From: Actinomycetota bacterium
Lineage (GTDB): Bacteria > Actinomycetota > Thermoleophilia > Solirubrobacterales > Solirubrobacteraceae
DNA length: 5,010 nucleotides
Assembly (NCBI GenBank): GCA_019348435.1
Contig: JAHWJM010000228.1
Coordinates: 1 to 5,010 of the forward strand
Direction: 5' to 3'
Part shown: positions 3,862 through 5,010 of the stretch, piece after piece
How positions within the stretch are numbered: position 1 is the stretch's first letter
Layout: the number at the start of each line of letters is the position of its first letter
Translations under genes and position numbers: made by a program
The notes under the pieces: generated by a model
What the model saw: the letters and a program-made list of their open reading frames with translations, nothing else
Databases searched by the model: none
What the model was told of the DNA's origin: nothing

Positions 3862-5010
3862 TCACGACGGGCGCCAGTCGATGCGCTCGCGGTAGGCGGC
3901 GACCGCGGCGAGCGCGTCGTCGATGTGGTCGCCGCCGAACTTCGCCCGGTAGGCCTCGGCAAGGACGAAGGCGAGCATCGATTCGCCGACGACGCCCGCC
4001 GCCGGCACCGTGCACGAGTCCGTCCGCTCGCGCAGCGCCTGGGCGGGCTCCTTCGTCGCGATGTCGACGGAGCGCAGCGGCTTGGTGAGCGTCGGCAGCG
4101 GCTTCATCGCGGCGCGCGCGTACAAGGGGTCGCCGGTCGTCATGCCGCCCTCGAGCCCGCCGGCGTGGTTCGTCTCGCGGTGGTAGCCGCGCTCCTGCGA
4201 CCAGAAGATCTCGTCGTGCGCTTCGGAGCCCGGCTTGCCCGCGAGGTCGAAGCCCTCCCCCAGCCCGACGCCCTTGATCGCCTGGATGGAGCAGAGCGCA
4301 GCCGCGATCCTGCCGTCGAGGCGCTCCTCCCACGAGACGTGCGAGCCGAGCCCCGGCACGAGCCCGAACGCGATCACCTCGAAGACGCCGCCGATCGACT
4401 CGTTGGCCTTGCGCTGGACGTTGATGTGGCCGACCATCGCGCGGCTCGCCTCGCGCTCGAGACACCGCACCGGATCCTCGTCGACGCCGTCGAAGTCGCC
4501 CAGCGTGAGCGGCTCGTCGCGCGGCGGGGCCTGCACGCTGCCGATCTGGATGACGTGCGAGCGGATCTCTACCCCGAGCGCGCGCAGGAACGCCCGTGCC
4601 AGCGCACCACCGGCGACCCGCGCCGCCGTCTCGCGGGCGCTGGCGCGCTCGAGCACGTTGCGCACGTCCGAGAAGCCGTACTTCTGGGTGCCGACGAGGT
4701 CGGCGTGCCCGGGCCGCGGCAGATGGACCTCCGGAACGGTCGCCTCGACCGGCCACGGGTTCATCCGCTCCTCCCAGTTGGCGTAGTCGCGGTTGGCGAT
4801 CTGCAGCGCGATCGGGCCGCCGAGCGTCAGGCCGTGGCGCACGCCGGCGGTGACCTCCGCGCGGTCGCGCTCGATCTTCATGCGTCCGCCCCGCCCGTGG
4901 CCGAGCTGGCGGCGCGCCATGTCGCGGTTGAGCAGGTCCTCGTCAAGGGCCAGCCCCGCGGGCAGCCCCTCGACGATGCAGGTGAGGCCGGGGCCGTGCG
5001 ACTCTCCGGC
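3862..5010 (-). CDS. aroC: Chorismate synthase (5' end outside window)
   Basis: 382 residues are visible; the frame is open to the right edge, and the first in-window residues AGESHGPGLTCIVEGLPAG are the family's N-terminal signature, so only about five residues are missing. The enzyme uses reduced FMN to convert 5-enolpyruvylshikimate 3-phosphate to chorismate, the last common step. Further landmarks: RRQLGHGRGGRM; PRPGHADLVGTQKYG with the second conserved His; DVRNVLERASARETAARVA; VGHINVQRKANESIGG; PGLGSHVSWEERLDGRIA; SIQAIKGVGLGEGF; ETNHAGGLEGGMTTGDPLY; RTDSCTVPAAGVVGESM near the C-terminus. Length fits the usual 350-400 residues. A downstream ATG at 4920 exists but would remove the catalytic SHG motif, so it is not the start. 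The first visible gene of the cluster, it is followed by aroKB after 13 bp. All key motifs look intact and I expect a functional enzyme. Confidence 0.98.
   Translation of the reverse strand, partial: AGESHGPGLTCIVEGLPAGLALDEDLLNRDMARRQLGHGRGGRMKIERDRAEVTAGVRHGLTLGGPIALQIANRDYANWEERMNPWPVEATVPEVHLPRPGHADLVGTQKYGFSDVRNVLERASARETAARVAGGALARAFLRALGVEIRSHVIQIGSVQAPPRDEPLTLGDFDGVDEDPVRCLEREASRAMVGHINVQRKANESIGGVFEVIAFGLVPGLGSHVSWEERLDGRIAAALCSIQAIKGVGLGEGFDLAGKPGSEAHDEIFWSQERGYHRETNHAGGLEGGMTTGDPLYARAAMKPLPTLTKPLRSVDIATKEPAQALRERTDSCTVPAAGVVGESMLAFVLAEAYRAKFGGDHIDDALAAVAAYRERIDWRPS

Noticed and set aside
3849..3962. In-frame upstream extension of aroKB by 38 residues
   Set aside because: The extra residues are low-complexity (Ser/Thr/Arg/Pro), overlap the aroC 3' end, and precede the natural kinase N-terminus MALVFVGFMGAGKS.
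1..5010. CRISPR array, tRNA/rRNA, insertion sequence or phage genes
   Set aside because: No regularly spaced repeats, no cloverleaf-like or rRNA sequence recognised, and no transposase, integrase or terminal inverted repeats seen, including at the 600-680 junction.

Overview
The window is very GC-rich, and every gene I can support lies on the minus strand. The gene set is a chorismate synthase, a fused shikimate kinase/3-dehydroquinate synthase, a type II dehydroquinase, an Xaa-Pro aminopeptidase start and the tail of a DUF2342-type zinc metalloprotease. This set, with actinobacterial-style DnaA boxes (TTGTCCACA-like), suggests a high-GC actinomycete, perhaps of the Thermoleophilia/Solirubrobacterales type. 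That placement is inference from gene content; no rRNA or other marker is present.

Layout in transcription order, right to left: (1) aroC, 5010-3862, cut by the right edge and missing only its first few codons; (2) 13 bp later, the bifunctional aroKB fusion, 3848-2355; (3) a 131-bp spacer and a small secreted, very basic Ala/Arg-rich protein of unknown function, 2223-1741; (4) a 142-bp spacer and aroQ, 1598-1146; (5) a 55-bp spacer and the first ~150 residues of an Xaa-Pro aminopeptidase (pepP-like), which ends abruptly at 617; (6) overlapping it in another frame, ~90 residues resembling the C-terminus of a DUF2342/zincin_2 protein, ending at 376; (7) positions 1-375, where I see no gene but a dense cluster of DnaA-box-like 9-mers, making it a candidate chromosomal origin or DnaA-regulated region.

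AroB (dehydroquinate synthase), AroQ (dehydroquinate dehydratase), AroK (shikimate kinase) and AroC (chorismate synthase) cover four of the seven common steps to chorismate. AroA, AroE and the DAHP synthase are not in the window. The order aroC-aroK/B-aroQ-pepP is a familiar actinobacterial arrangement that usually continues into efp and nusB. Here it breaks off inside pepP.

The points most worth checking are the out-of-frame junction between two truncated, unrelated protease genes, the DnaA-box cluster beside it, two family-atypical deletions in the AroKB enzyme (a shortened segment after the P-loop, and a missing glycine in the NAD-binding loop), and the secreted basic protein embedded in the aro cluster.
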